Of a stretch of 60,000 nucleotides of DNA, positions 23,810-36,375 are shown piece after piece. Under the pieces are notes generated by a model, which saw nothing but the letters and a program-made list of their open reading frames with translations, did no database searches and was not told the DNA's origin. Numbering within the stretch: the first letter of the stretch is position 1; each line of letters begins with the position of its first letter. The translations under genes were made by a program, and so were the position numbers. The DNA comes from Cryptomeria japonica (lineage: Eukaryota > Streptophyta > Pinopsida > Cupressales > Cupressaceae): positions 695,216,083 through 695,276,082 of the forward strand of contig NC_081412.1 of NCBI RefSeq assembly GCF_030272615.1, read 5' to 3'.

Positions 23810-23992
23810 TGGGGGCCACGGGTCCCATCACCCCTGCGGGCCTACAAGTGCAAGCCCGCAGGGATGAGGGGACACCATGGTCCCCTCCGCTCCCTCTGCG
23901 ACCACTGTCATAACAGTGACCACAAGGGTAGTGGAGGGTACCACTCCCCGACGTTTGCATTAACCCCGCCTCCCCCCCCCCCCCCCCCCCAT
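23810..23992. repeat. GC-rich block with hairpins and a C-run
   Basis: It is sharply more GC-rich than its surroundings. CCCTGCGGGC (23832-23841) pairs perfectly with GCCCGCAGGG (23854-23863) across a 12-base loop, and CACTGT/ACAGTG forms a second small hairpin near 23905. A run of about 20 C at 23971-23990 closes the block. ORFs on both strands here are composition artefacts. Confidence 0.7.
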
Positions 23993-24324
23993 GCGTTGAT
24001 CGTTAAACTTAATTTATGCAAGAAACTTTTTTTTGAACTTTACAAATATAGCAAAGGGGAGATTTTATAAATTTTCTCTCATGTCAGCCATGTTCATCTA
24101 CAGAGAGGAAGAAATCAAATCGATATCAAGAGAGGGAAGAAAAAATGGATTTACTCTCAAGAATTAAATAAGTTTTGGTACACATGAACAAATTTAAATT
24201 CAACACAAGATTCTTATATGAGAAATTAATTTCCATTCACAGTAAGTTTTGTTCATAGGAAAGAAAACAAGAAAAACAAGATTGAAATTAATCTTTAATC
24301 CCAAATAGTTTCATTCATAGGAAA

Positions 24325-24655
24325 ACAAGATTTCATTTATTCATTCTAACTCACAGCAAGAATTTAAAACAAGATTTCATTTGTTTAATCTAATTCACAA
24401 CACGAATTTAAAACAAGACTTCATTTATTTAATCTAATTCATAGCAAGTATTTAAAACAAGATTTCATTTATTTAATCTAATTCACAGCAAGAACTCAAA
24501 ACAAGATTTCATTTATTTAATCTAATTCACAGCAAGAATTTGAAACAAGATTTTATTTATTTAATCTAATTCACAGCAAGTATCTAAAACAAGATTTCAT
24601 TAATCTAATTCACAACAAGAATTCATTTAGTTAATCTAATTCATAGCAAGAACAA
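24325..24655 (+). repeat. 44-bp tandem array, about seven copies
   Basis: The unit begins 'acaagatttcatttattt' and continues 'aatctaattcacagcaagaa'. The last copies are irregular. Confidence 0.8.
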
Positions 24656-25256
24656 GATGCATGATTCAATAAAAAAAAAAAAAGAACCTGGATACTTGCA
24701 GCTTGATGTAGAATCCCCTCTAAATTCTTCAACTAGCCTCCCTTGATCCTTCCTTGCAACCTTTCTTTGATTTTCTTCAAACAACTACTTAACAATCCTA
24801 CAATGAAATGTGACTACAAAAAAAAGACTAATGCTTGAGAAAACTTTTCTTCAATAAAAATAATTAACCCCCTATTTTGAAAACTTGCATACAATATATA
24901 GGAAAAACTCCTTAATTCCACTATCTAGAGAAATTAATTGAGAATGAGATTCTTTTTCCAATATTGGATCCATGCAAAATTGATTAATATCCTAGTGGGG
25001 GAGTTATATGCAAGGGAATTAAAGAATGAAGATTCCTCTAGAAGCTTCTAATTTCTCCTACAACATGTGCCATAATTGGGAATGGGAAAAAATAAAAATA
25101 AATAATGCCTTTTTACATTATATTCTCCAAGTGTGTATGTGGGTCCATTATTTAACCTTTTATAATATTTATTCAACCATATTCAATAGCTCAACCACAC
25201 AAAAAAATATAATAGAAATTGTATCAAATAAAAAGTGATAAAGGAGGGTCGTGACA

Positions 25257-25261
25257 TTTTG
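25257..25261. repeat. right 5-bp target duplication of the LTR insertion
   Basis: TTTTG, matching 21865-21869. Confidence 0.8.
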
Positions 25262-27119
25262 AAAGTTCCTAACTATCCTAATAAACACTGGTCAGTAAAC
25301 AGTGGATGGGAATGGGCAAGTTGTCTTGTTGAGGTTGAAGAAGGAGATGTAAAGAAAAAAATAAGAGAGTCAAACTTTATTGCATTTTCTTTAGACGAAG
25401 TTATGGCAGTAGACAATACTTCATGGGTATGCATGCATGTTTATACTATAGAGAATCATACCCGCCAACCTCATTTACTATGTGTTGCTAAAATGAAGGA
25501 GAGTGTGACAACGGAAAACTTATTTCAACTAGTAAAGAGAAGTTTAATTGAATATGGAGGTATGGATGACATGATGGTAGCCAAAAAATTGGTTTGTGTT
25601 GGAGTAGATGGAGCTTCAGTAATGCAAGGTCACAGGAACGGTCTTTTTACAAAGATTGAAACTTCATTTGCACTGTACATTACTACAATTCATTGCATGG
25701 CTCACATAATGAATCTAGCTTTTGGAATTGTGAGCAAGTTTGTTTCGGTTAAAAAAATTGAAATTTTAATCAGGGAGCTCTACTCACACTTTTGTCGAAG
25801 TCCCAAGTGAATTATGGAATTTCAACACTTTGCTGATGGAATAACTAATGGGAACAAGCTTCTCAAGGATAATGATACCAGATGGATCTCTTTGGATGGT
25901 CCAGCGCATCGAGTGTTTTAAGAATATCCATTCTTGATTGGACTATTTCACACAGCTCGCGATGAATGAGATCAACCAAAATTTCTTGACCTTCTTCGGA
26001 GGTTAAGTAATTTAGAGATACTTAACTTTAGTAGCTCTTATGCCCATGCTAGAGGAAATGAGGAATATTATGAAGGCTACCCAAAAAAGAGCTCTGTATA
26101 TTGCAGAATATGCTATGTTACGTAAGATGACATGCATGACCCTCAATATTCTCTATTGAAATAAACCAACACTATCTGATGAAAAATTTGTTAAGTGGTG
26201 GACACTCATAGATTTGAACAATCCTGATAACTTTTTACAAATCGGTGCAGACGGGGAGGTATGTGCCAATGTATGGGGAGTTGAGATACCAATGCACTTC
26301 TATGCCACGGTTGACCCTGAGGAACTAGGAAAGCGCCCCAAGAAGCAACTAGCAAGAGTTACAAGGGAAGATTTAGACAAGATTGTTGAAACTGTAACTA
26401 CTTCTGTGAAGAAAATTGTGTATGATCTTTCCTCACAAATTAGAAGCAGATTCCCTCCTGACAACCTTCTCAAAGCCATGTCTATTGTGTTTCCTCATTA
26501 TTGGAGCCTCAACATTGCATTTGATTTATGAAGTAAGCTACTGATTTTGATAAAACAATTTTGCACATCTAGATAATTGAATGGAGTAACTATAAATGGA
26601 ATATTAGATGAAAATCATCTTCAAGAGCAATCATCTCATTTTGCATACACTATGAGAGAATAGTATGCCAAAATGGAGAACCCTCGCAAAGAGGAATCAG
26701 TAACAAGGCTTTGGAAAACTATAGTTGAGAACTCAGCGTTGCGTGATTCAATGCGAGAATATGTGAAGCTTTTTGATTTATGTATTACCATGATATTGGG
26801 TTTGGTGGAAGATGAGAGAGTTTTCAGTGCTTTGGGGTTCCTAAAATCAAAGCTAAGAAACAAACTAGACAAAAATTTGGAAAATTGCTTGAGGCTCTAT
26901 ACATCTAGGTATGATGTCCACACTTTTCCTTACGATAGGACACTACAAATATGGAGGTCCAAATGTGAAAGAAGAGGTTTGGGCAACACTTCAAACCAAA
27001 GTGTTAGTGGGACTATTGACTCATGTAATGGACCTACTAGTAGCATTGAGATGCAGTTCAATGAAGGTATGCAGACTTGGAGTGAAGAAACCACAGACAA
27101 GAATCAAGAAAGCTCTTAA
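25262..27119 (+). pseudogene. hAT transposase, catalytic and dimerisation half
   Basis: The reading resumes directly after the LTR's right duplication ('KVPNYPNKHWSVNSGWEWA'). It shows the DUF4371-type RNase H-like core: 'FIAFSLDEVMAVDN' (candidate first catalytic Asp), 'LVCVGVDGASVMQG' (candidate second Asp) and 'TTIHCMAHIMNLAFG'. In-frame stops occur at about 25808, 25918 and 25967, and a frameshift lies before 26214. The C-terminal hAT dimerisation domain (about 26780-26990) contains 'VEDERVFSALGFLKSKLRN' and 'CLRLYTSRYDVHTFPYD'. The Ser/Thr-rich tail ends at a stop at 27117-27119. The enzyme would cut and join the transposon ends; it is now dead. Confidence 0.85.
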
Positions 27120-28132
27120 TTTGATGAGGATGAATGGCAACTGTAAGAGATTGGTATTTATTAATCTTATTACTATATCTCATCATTCATATTACAAAAG
27201 CATATTACTTTTTGCAATTAGAATTTAATATTGATTTGTAATTGTATTTTTCAACTTTCTATTTCCAATTTTCCAGATTTAAAATAGCATAAAAAAAAAG
27301 ACCATAATGTGTTTATTGATACAGAGATGTTTATTGTTTATTAGACATGTTTGAGTCTCAAATCTATGTGATACATTTCAGTTTTATATGATACAATTCA
27401 TTTAATAGTAATACACATGTTGAGAACTTAGATTTTCATTAATTATTTTAAAATTTAACCATATGATACAATTCATTCAATAGTAATACACCAATCTGTG
27501 TGATTCTCCATGCAAATTGCAAAAGTGAATACAAAGTTTTAGAACCCTTTGCAAATGACCCTAAATTCCCTTTTATAGAAACAAGAGAGCAACAACAACT
27601 CCTGTGTGATTCTCCAATGTCCATACCAAAGTGAATACAAAGTTTTAGAACCCTTTGCAAATGACCCTAAATTCCCTTTTATAGAAACGAGGGAGTAACA
27701 ACAGCTTTAGGTCAAATTGCAAGTTTGCAACATGTGAAGACTCAACATCAAAATCACAAACTCAACACAGATTTATATGGCCATCACAGGTCGTATTAGC
27801 AAATTAACATCTGCTACATGTCTGATGTCTCTTGTTCAAAAAACAAAGTTCAAAATTAAATATTAATTCACGCCATGACAAATTAATTATAGATAATAGT
27901 AGTTCCTAAAACCTAGTAATCAGAAATAGAGAAATGCATAAATGTTAAAGCAAGGGAGAATTTGAGAATACAAATTTACTAGCTGAAGTTTTGCACTGTA
28001 CGTCATAGTTGTGCGGGTACTGGTTTTTTCCTATTCACAAAACAGAGTTATTTCAAGCGATGCCAAATTCCAAACATAAAACCTTGAAATTAAGAGTAAA
28101 CGAAGAAAATTATGCAATACATACTATGATTC
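27120..28132. other. region between the convergent hAT genes
   Basis: No gene is supported. A 106-bp unit starting 'gtgtgattctcc' at 27498 is repeated at 27604 and shares 'aaagttttagaaccctttgc' and the following 30-odd bases. A shorter phrase ('atgatacaattcattYaata') also occurs twice (about 27388 and 27462). Terminators and polyadenylation signals for both genes should lie here; none is clear enough to call. Confidence 0.5.
27498..27709. repeat. 106-bp tandem duplication
   Basis: Two adjacent copies (27498-27603, 27604-27709), nearly identical except just after the shared first 12 bases and at a few positions near the end of the unit. Located between the 3' ends of the two main hAT genes. 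Confidence 0.75.
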
Positions 28133-28541
28133 TTAAGATTTATGTGCCAGTTTTTGTAGGGTGCTCCACTCTTTGTCACATGGAAGGTCAATATTCTGTA
28201 TACTATGGAAAGTCAACTGCAACTTCATCAACATTCCATATTTAGAAGATTGACTTGACATCACTGTTTCATCCAATACCAAATTTAGAGTTGTAAATGG
28301 TTGGATGAATTCCATAAAGCTTTGGGGAGTTGTTTCCTTAGGAAGCAAGTCTAAATCAGACTTCATTTTTATCTCCATGCTTTTTTTGGTAAGCTTCTTT
28401 TCCAATGAATTCATTTGATGGGTCAACGGTCTTAGGCAAACCAAGTTTAATCAAATTATTTTTCTTTTCTTGCAGCTTCAATATCTTTTTTCCACAATTT
28501 TCCATAACTTCTAATTTTTCCCTTAGTTTCTGGCATTTTTG
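28133..28541 (-). pseudogene. C-terminal part of the hAT minus-strand gene (beyond the LINE)
   Basis: Read on the minus strand, the coiled-coil frame left of the LINE duplication continues with Lys/Glu/Leu-rich sequence and then 'LDLLPKETTPQSFMEFIQP'. The LINE duplication falls inside the codons for '...IVKTSSII', and removing the LINE joins the two halves. Stops and shifts are present near 28380-28440. No family is recognised for this part. Confidence 0.55.
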
Positions 28542-28559
28542 AATGATAGATGATGTCTT
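28542..28559. repeat. LINE target-site duplication, left copy
   Basis: AATGATAGATGATGTCTT, identical to 36402-36419. Confidence 0.95.
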
Positions 28560-30264
28560 TTTTTTTTTTTTGATCGATAAAAGGCTGAAGCCAAAATTTT
28601 ATTATTTTTTTATTAAAAATATTACATCTCCATTTAGTGTGGGCACCGGTAGGAAAGAATGGAGATAAGAAAACCTCCGGTCTAGCCCAGATCCCTTCTG
28701 GGATCAGATATTATAACCAACTGTACATTTTTACAAATCCTCATTAGAGGATGGAGGCTAACATATTAAGACATTTTAGATTCTTTCTATACATAAAATC
28801 TTTCAGCACTTTCCGGTTGAATCCATCTTCCCAACTTTGGCTAATCCACTAATGCTTCGAGCTTTAACTTCTGTCCTGTTTCCCGAATCTGCAAAACCTT
28901 ATTGCAACTTACTTTGCCAGACTGTTAGAAGCATAGTAAACATAATAATTTGCTGCAATCATAAAATGAATAATTACATCTTTCTATTTATGTAAGAGGA
29001 TTATAGCCTGGATATCCCTTAGCTTGAAACCATCTTAACCTTTTGGGTTTCAATTTAAGAGATTATCCAGGCTACAATTCTGCCTACTAATGGAAAGGAT
29101 CAATTTCTATCAGATTCTTAATTACTTTTAACTCTGCAGAGATCAGATTCTCCCAAACATAAATATTTTCATATGCATATGTATGTGTATTTATATGCCA
29201 ATATGCGAAAAAATCTATCATTGAGTCTGCCAGGATCATAAGAATATACAGATGCACACAGAAATAAATATGCCTGGAGAAAGGAGTGAAACAACAAAAG
29301 GGCAGAGGGACTGTCCAGATGCTTTCATCAATAGAACCAACTAATTATCTGAATCCATGACTAAGTCTGGGTTAACCTCTACTACCCTCCACAAAACCTC
29401 AACAAAAAACCTGCCACCCATACCTCAATCGTTTGAAAGAACCTGAATGAACCCTACACGATATAGATAGGGTATCTCAAAATCGAGATAAATCGAATGC
29501 TAAGCAATTCTGTAAAATCCTCTACTGTCATGCAAACATCGAGACAGAAACCAGAAATATCTGTCCTAGTTTTAAAACAAGGCTTGTATCCTAAGTTAGA
29601 AATATTACCAACTCTAACCGATATGTAGAATCTTGAAGACCGAATATCAAAAAAATCTAGTAACCATAGCTCGAAGACACATAGCCTGGCAGACCCAGAT
29701 TGCCATTAAAAGATATGATTTAATCCTTATTTAAGTCTATACCTTCGCAGCCCAGGACCATCTTAACTCATATTACATGCATTGGAGGGATAACCTGCAA
29801 GAGCCAGAATAGAGAAACCAGACTTCTACCAATCACCCCTCTACACGACTGAAACACCCCTGGCACCCACTCACAGACTTGGTAGTCAAGGAATCAGTCA
29901 GGAGAGAGTATGCAATCATATATGAAGGTTCAGATATGGATCTATATAAATATATATATATTTATATATATACATACTCATATATATATAGATTCTGTAT
30001 ATATATATGTATATATGCGTGTGTGCAATTGTGTAAGTTTCTATTTACACCCACACATACACACACATATACATATATATATGAGAATATGAATATATGT
30101 ATATATATATGATTGTATATATATACACATATCTATATATATGAATATATATATATATGTATATATTTATATATATGTGAATACATCATATACCATGCAT
30201 CAATCCGATGAATATGGGATTGACTATACATATATACATCTATATAAATGTGAGTACATATATA

Positions 30265-30326
<62 letters not shown>

Positions 30327-30451
30327 TCTTAGTATACCAAAATACTGATATAAGGAGGCTGTGGCCACCCTTCCTAGAGCTTATAAATGTGGAACTAGGA
30401 GAAGACTAGGAGAGGAGTGATATGAAGGGGTGACACAACCATCACCTAAAA
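28560..30451 (-). other. LINE 3' untranslated region and poly-A tail
   Basis: About 1.9 kb separates the ORF2 stop from the poly-A tail. Apart from the microsatellite at 29930-30325 nothing coding is seen. Plus-strand ORFs over the microsatellite are artefacts of (TA)n. Confidence 0.7.
29930..30325. repeat. (TA)n / (TATG)n microsatellite
   Basis: Long TATATA runs broken by TG, CA and short unique words. The longest uninterrupted (TA) run is about 30270-30320. Confidence 0.95.
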
Positions 30452-33400
30452 TTAATCCATGGGGCTATCCTTCCTAAAAACATACGAATTACCATCTGCC
30501 CCTAAATTGGCTAACTTGTCTGCTATAGAATTGCCTTCCCTATAAATATGTTTAACCGAAGTTTCCTCAAAGTATTTGATCAAATCCAGAATACTTTTTA
30601 ATTCCGCTTTCAATTTCCAGTTTGACACTTCCCTAGTCCTGACTGCATTTATAGTTAACGACGAATCCCCCTCTATTTCTAGATATTTAATCTTGAGTGA
30701 TTTAGCTATAATCAATCCCTCCCGCAATGCTGAAAACTCAACCATGTTATTCGAAGCCAAGCCAATAGGCTTATTAATGCTAGCTATCAGCACACCGTTA
30801 TCTTGATGAATAGCACACCCTATACCTGCTAAACCAGGATTCCCACGAGAGGCATCATCAAAGTTTAGCTTAGCCCAGCCCTTTCGGGGGGGAGCCCATT
30901 TTGTTAGCTTCCTATCTATCTCAACCTGCTTACCTCCACTCCCAATAAACGGGGGGATTATCAAACCCCTCCACTTAGATCGAAGAACCTCATCCCATTT
31001 GGTTAAATTAATAGACTTTTCCTGTGCATGTCTTAGTCTATTATTGACTTTTTCCACAATTGTTGACTTGATCTTATTTAGAAGTGATTCCACCCTCAAT
31101 TTTGATTCTTTAAAGATCCGTCTGTTTCTCTCCTTCCAAATTTCCCATATGAGAATTGCCGGTGCAATTTGCCAAACTAAGTGGTATATATCCTTTGTGT
31201 GGGGAGGTTGCCAACTAATCAGCCATTCTGAAATGTCCCTAGGTCTCGGAGTCGGCCAGCCAAGGCTTGAGCAAAGCCAATCCCAACATCTCTGACTGAA
31301 ACTACAATTAAGGAGCAGGTGATCCACATTTTCTTCCTCAGATTCGCAAAGAGGGCATCTCGATGGTCCCATGAATCCTAATTTTGAGAACCAATCTGAA
31401 GTAAGAATCCTTTTTTGGGAAGCTGCCCATGAGAAGATACCAGCTTTGGGTAGACCCACGTTATTCCAGCATAGGCTAATCGGAATATTAGGATTGGTTG
31501 CAGCTCTTCTAAGTTTCAAAAGTGAGTAACCTTCTTTGGCTTTATAAATGCCCGATGAACTACCCGCCCAAATTATCTTGTCTTTCCCACTATGTAATGA
31601 AACATGCCTATGCCTCAAATTATTCCAGAGGATTTCCTTGTCTGCATTTGTCAAGTTCATCTCATCAAGGGGTTTCCACTCCCAACCCAAAGCGGGGTCA
31701 TTGGATATAAGCTTGATATAATCCTTAACAAACCTGCCCCTGATTGATTTGCAATGTTCCATACCTTCTTCGCTTATTCCTATATTGTCTAGGGCTGAAT
31801 AACCCCCCCACGAGTCTTCCCAGAACAATGCCTCTGATCCTTCCGCAATATCCCAAGTTAGATAATCTCTGATCACCTCTCTACATTCTAGCATAAAATT
31901 CCAAACTTTGGATCCCTTTGGCAGTATTTCCATCCTTAGTATACTATCAGGGTTGGAATTAGTGAGATATTTAGCTTTGAGGATCCTTACCCATTTAAGA
32001 TCCGGTTTCGAGTACATTTTCCAGACTAACTTCGCCCCCAGAGCCATGTTTTGAACCCCCAAATCTTTGATGCCAGCTCCCCCTATATTGATAGGCTGGC
32101 TAATTTTATCCCAAGAGATTAACGCAAATTTCTTTTTGTCTGAATTCATATTCCAAAAGAACTTCCTCATCTTTTTTACCATTTCTAGACGAGCACCTTT
32201 AGGTAATTGCTGGCAGGACATTTGGTATATCGGGATAGCCGCCATAACAGCTTTTAGTAATGTAATCCTCCCAGCCGAAGATAGGCATTTGTTCTTCCAA
32301 GAATCCAACCTGAGATCCATCTTTTCAAGGATTCCTTTCCATAATGAATTTATATTGTTTCCCTTATCCATCGGAATCCCAAGATATTTACAAGGAAGTT
32401 TCTCTTTATCAAACCCTAATATATTACAAATATCTGTCTCTATGTTTTGCAAAGTGTTAAAGAAGAAGATTTCCGATTTATTCTTGTTCACTTCCTGACC
32501 AGAAGCTAATGCATAAAAGTCAAGAATCCTTTTGAAAGCCATGGCTTCAGACCTATTCGCACATCCCATCAGCATTGTGTCATCAGCAAACTGCTGGTGG
32601 GTTATGGCCTCCATTCCATTAGTAATTTTAATGCCTTTGATAATCTGATTCATCCGAGCACTTGAAATGATTCTCCCAAGGCCCTCTGCCATTATGATAA
32701 ATAAGAAAGGGGATAAAGGATCTCCTTGTCTAATCCCTCTAGATATCTGGAAGAAGCCAGTTGGGGAGCCATTTATAAGTAACGATACCCTGGGAGATGA
32801 GATGCATTCGAAGATTAAATTGATCCATTGTTTAGAAAAACCAAAGGATTCTAAACATTTACACAGAAATCTCCAATCGACTTTATCATATGCCTTCTTA
32901 ATGTCTAGTTTGATCATCATAGCAGCTGATCGATTTTGTTGTAACGAGTGCATGACTTCTTGAGCAATAATAATGCCATCAAAGATAGATCTACCTGGTA
33001 CGAAACCAGTCTGTTCCTCAGAAATTATGCACGGAAGTATGCCTTTCAGTCTATTCGCTAAAATTTTAGTAAAAAGTTTGTAAATAGTGTTACATAAGGA
33101 GATAGGTCGAAAGTCTTCAAAATTACTTGATTCCTCCTTCTTTGGAATCAAGGTAATGAAAGTGTTGTTGATCTCCCTTAAAATACTCCCAGAGTTTCTA
33201 ACAGCTTCCAATGCTTCCACTACCTCCTTACCAATAATGTGCCAGCATTTTTGAAAAAAGCAAGCAGGAAAACCATCCGGGCCGGGAGCTTTATCAGGGT
33301 TAAGCTGCCCCAATGCTAATTTTACTTCTGATTCTGTAAATTTGTTGTTAAGCGCTTTGTTTTGGTTTTCAGTTATGATCTTAGGAATATTCCTAAGCAA

Positions 33401-34666
33401 AGTTAAATTGGCATCTTTAAGGGAAGATTCCGAACTGAACAGGGTTTTAAAATGGTTTACCGCTTCTGTAGTTATGTCCTTTTGATCTTCTAGTAGTATA
33501 CCATTATTACTCATGATCTTGTGAATACTGTTAGTGTTCCTCCTAATTTTTGTACTGTTGTGGAAGAACTTAGTGTTCCTATCCCCATTTTGAAGCCAAT
33601 TCTCTCTAGACTTCTGTTTCCAAAATACTTCTTCTTTTGTTAACGTATCCTCATATTTCCCGAGAAGCTCCTTTTCTTTGAGGAAGCTATCCTGATCCAT
33701 TCCTAGTCTAAACACTTTTTCATTTAGATCTGCGATTTATTTTTCTAATGATATTTTGGTTTCAAAAATGTTACCGAAAACTTCACTATTCCATTTCAGT
33801 AACTTGCTCTTGAGATGTTTAAGTTTATTTACAAGGCAAAACATCTTTGATCCCTGGAAACTTACCTCAGACCACCACCTGGAGACGAGATCATAGAAAT
33901 CTGGATTTTGCATCCACATTTTTTCAAACTTAAAGGGGCAACATCGCGGTGTAGCCTCTCCCTCACTATTGAGTATAACAGGGTAATGGTCAGATCCTGA
34001 AGATGGGAGTAGCGAAGCTGAGAGGTTAACCGCTAGATCGCTCAAGTTCCCTCTAAAAAGGAATCTATCTAATCTTTCAGCGATTTGTGTAAAGCCTGAT
34101 CTTCTATTGTACCAGGTATACACACCATTACTTGTTTCTATATCTATCAGATTGTTATGAGCAACCCACTCTCTAAAGTCTTGTAAGGACTGTGGTTCCC
34201 TACGAATACCACCCTTTTTTTCTGATAAATTCAGGATAGCATTGAAATCCCCTCCTAGAATAATAGGGGAAGAGGTATCTAGCCCCATCATAAATGAGAT
34301 TTCTGACCAAACCCTGCGCTTTCCTGCATCCGGGATCAGGCCATAAATGTTTATTAGGGTGAATGTGAGATTGTTGTGTTTGCTAATTACCTTTCCCATT
34401 AGCCAATTTCTATTACCTGCTATAGGATGAAATATTATACTCCGCGGATTCCAAATTATTCCAATACCACCAAAAGCTCCCCTGGCTTCCACAAATTCGT
34501 AGCAAAGAAGACCTAATTTCCTTTTAAAAGCCTCAGCTTCTACCTGGGCTAATTTAGTTTCTTGTATGAGAACGATGTCATGTTTCCATTTTATAATTTT
34601 GCATCTAATTAGATGTTGTTTGTTAGGGGCATTCATGCCCCTAACATTCCATGAAGATATTTTCAT
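30452..34666 (-). pseudogene. LINE ORF2: endonuclease, reverse transcriptase, RNase H
   Basis: One frame of about 1405 codons with a single stop (TAA, about 33735-33737). N-terminus: an APE-type endonuclease ('MKISSWNVRGMNAPNKQH', 'LIQETK', 'ILGGDFNAIL', 'GSDHYPVIL'), which nicks target DNA. Middle: reverse transcriptase ('FRPISLCNTIYKLFTKILANR', 'KLDIKKAYDKVDW', 'GIRQGDPLSPFLF' and the catalytic 'FADD'). Then a zf-RVT cysteine region ('CPLCESEEENVDHLLLNC'). C-terminus: a plant-type RNase H with candidate catalytic residues in 'NFDDASRGNPG', 'VEFSALREG', 'EGDSSL' and 'NSIADKLAN'. The length fits a plant L1 ORF2 with RNase H. It would drive target-primed reverse transcription in the nucleus; the one stop splits the endonuclease from the rest. 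Confidence 0.95.
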
Positions 34667-34722
34667 GGGGCCGTGGGAAGGCCCTTCCCCTTCCCAACAT
34701 CAAAGAAAGCTGTTAATTTGCC

Positions 34723-36375
34723 TTAGTCTTTTGCATTTCCATCCTGCAATCTTAATTCGCTCAGAGATTTTCTGCCTCTACTTTTAGCTTCTCTAGTGCA
34801 GTCGGGAAAGTTTTTCCCGTCATATATGTTTTTTATCCCTAAGGTTTGCTGGGAAACTATAACTCCCTCTCCATCATCCTCTCCCATTTGGGACTGAGCT
34901 ACTATGTAGTCATTGACAGGAATAGGTATGATATCTCCTACCCTATTCTCATTATTTTCTTCCTCATCCATAGAAGCCAAGAGTTCCTGAATTAGGAACC
35001 TCTTCTTAGCTTCCTCTTCCGGGGAAAGATTTTCAACTACATTATTATCGAATACCTCAAGAACTGCAGCCATTCTAGAAGACATTTCTTCTTGATCTGC
35101 CTCATTATCTTGTCCCAAATTTTCGACTGACTTTGTTTCAGATGGAAATTTCAATGAATCCACCGAATCGGAGATTCTTTTTGTCATCTCCACTAAGGCA
35201 TCTTCTTTTATAGAGTTTGCCTCATCTATTATTTTATCAAGATCACTAATGTTACTAGATTTGTTGTTACTATTTTCCTCAGTGTTAGCCACTGGAGGGC
35301 TACTATCATGTATAGGGGATGCATTTGATGTGATTTTTTTATACTGATCTGGAAGAGGGTTTTCCATTTGCTCGATACTATTAATCAAAACTGGGCATGA
35401 TTTCAGACTTATATCAGATTCATTTATAACCCCATCATAGAAGGTGGGATGAATGCTCCACTCCCCCCTGTTCGATACTAGCATGGTGGGTTCTAAGTCC
35501 GGGGAATTAATGTCAGATTCAACTAAGATTTTGATATTCTTGTTTAAAACCTCTTTTCCTAGTCCTTCACAGCCCAGAAAAGAACCAAACTGTTCCCCTA
35601 TATATTCTAAGATTTTAAAATCCAAATATTCAACTAGTAAAGTACCCAGATTAATCCATCTAGGGCATTTATTTAAATTCTGTGAGTGTGGGTCAAAATT
35701 CGGTTTCCATTCACATCTAAAAAAACCATAGCCTTTATACAGTTTTACCTTACCATGGAGAATGTCATTTTTTGTATTTTGATTATCACACAAAATTGCA
35801 AGAAAATTATTTTCCAGGATAGAGATACTTACCTATCCCGGATATAGGGCCGTCCACCAATCGATAATTTTTCCTGAATCTTCTCCAATTCCTGCCCATT
35901 TTGCAAAAACCCCACATTCGCTATATAAATTGAATTGAGGTTCCATCAAATTTGTCGGGATATTACATATTCACCTCGGCCTTATTCTGGGTTTTGGCTC
36001 AAAATTTCAAACTTTCCCGAGCGGCACCAGGTTTGCCCCAGTTGCCGGATATTGGTTTGTGGCTGTGGGTTTGTGCCAATTGAAGTTTAAAGACATATTT
36101 CTACTTTCGCTCATCTTCTTCTTGGCATTTTTTGATCGAATGACTTGCCAATTTCCGTCGGAGGGAAGTGACAAGGCTTCGGTTTTTTTTGCCCTAATTA
36201 CATCATTTTTCCCAAACTCGCCTGCTCTGTAAACTGAATCCCGCCTTTCGTTTGTTGCAGGGTATCCCTTACATGGTAGACTGAAGACAGAGATGCTCCT
36301 CGGGCATGTGGCAAAGACTTGTCTGCAACCCCCCGCCGAAAACCTTGCCAAGTTCGCTGAGAAATGATTTCGCAT
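34723..36375 (-). pseudogene. LINE ORF1 with DUF4283-like domain
   Basis: ATG at 36375 ('MRNHFSANLARFSAGG'). A single frame of 551 codons carries three in-frame stops in its middle (between about 36006 and 35830) and is open from 35793 to the end. A DUF4283-type RNA-binding region is seen at about 35800-35560 ('GYGFFRCEWKPNFDPH', 'CPRWINLGTLLVEYLDF', 'IGEQFGSFLG'). The C-terminal half is acidic and Ser-rich. In plant L1 elements ORF1 binds LINE RNA. It ends 57 bases before the ORF2 ATG. A GTAAGT donor-like sequence near 35830 is noted but not interpreted. Confidence 0.8.

Larger units (their letters stand above)
21870..25256 (+). mobile_element. 3.4-kb solo-LTR-like insertion in the transposase gene
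   Basis: It begins TGTAATAGCCCAC and ends GGAGGGTCGTGACA, the TG...CA form with a Gypsy-like end, flanked by TTTTG on both sides. No gag or pol and no internal LTR pair are visible, so it is best read as a long solo LTR or a very small non-autonomous element. Orientation is taken from the TG start. It contains two tandem arrays, a GC-rich block and a C-run, listed separately. ORFs inside (for example 22472-22669 and 23795-24070) show no domain. Confidence 0.75.

Noticed and set aside
23727-24070. Opposing ORFs over the GC-rich block
   Set aside because: Both strands stay open because of composition. The plus frame runs through the poly-C tract as a proline run, and no domain is recognised.
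29879-30332. Tyr/Ile-rich ORFs at 29879-30112 and 30141-30332
   Set aside because: They are translations of the TA/TATG microsatellite inside the LINE 3' region.
30576-32963. Plus-strand ORFs opposite the LINE ORF2 (for example 32067-32498)
   Set aside because: They are antisense shadows of a long, motif-rich minus-strand frame.
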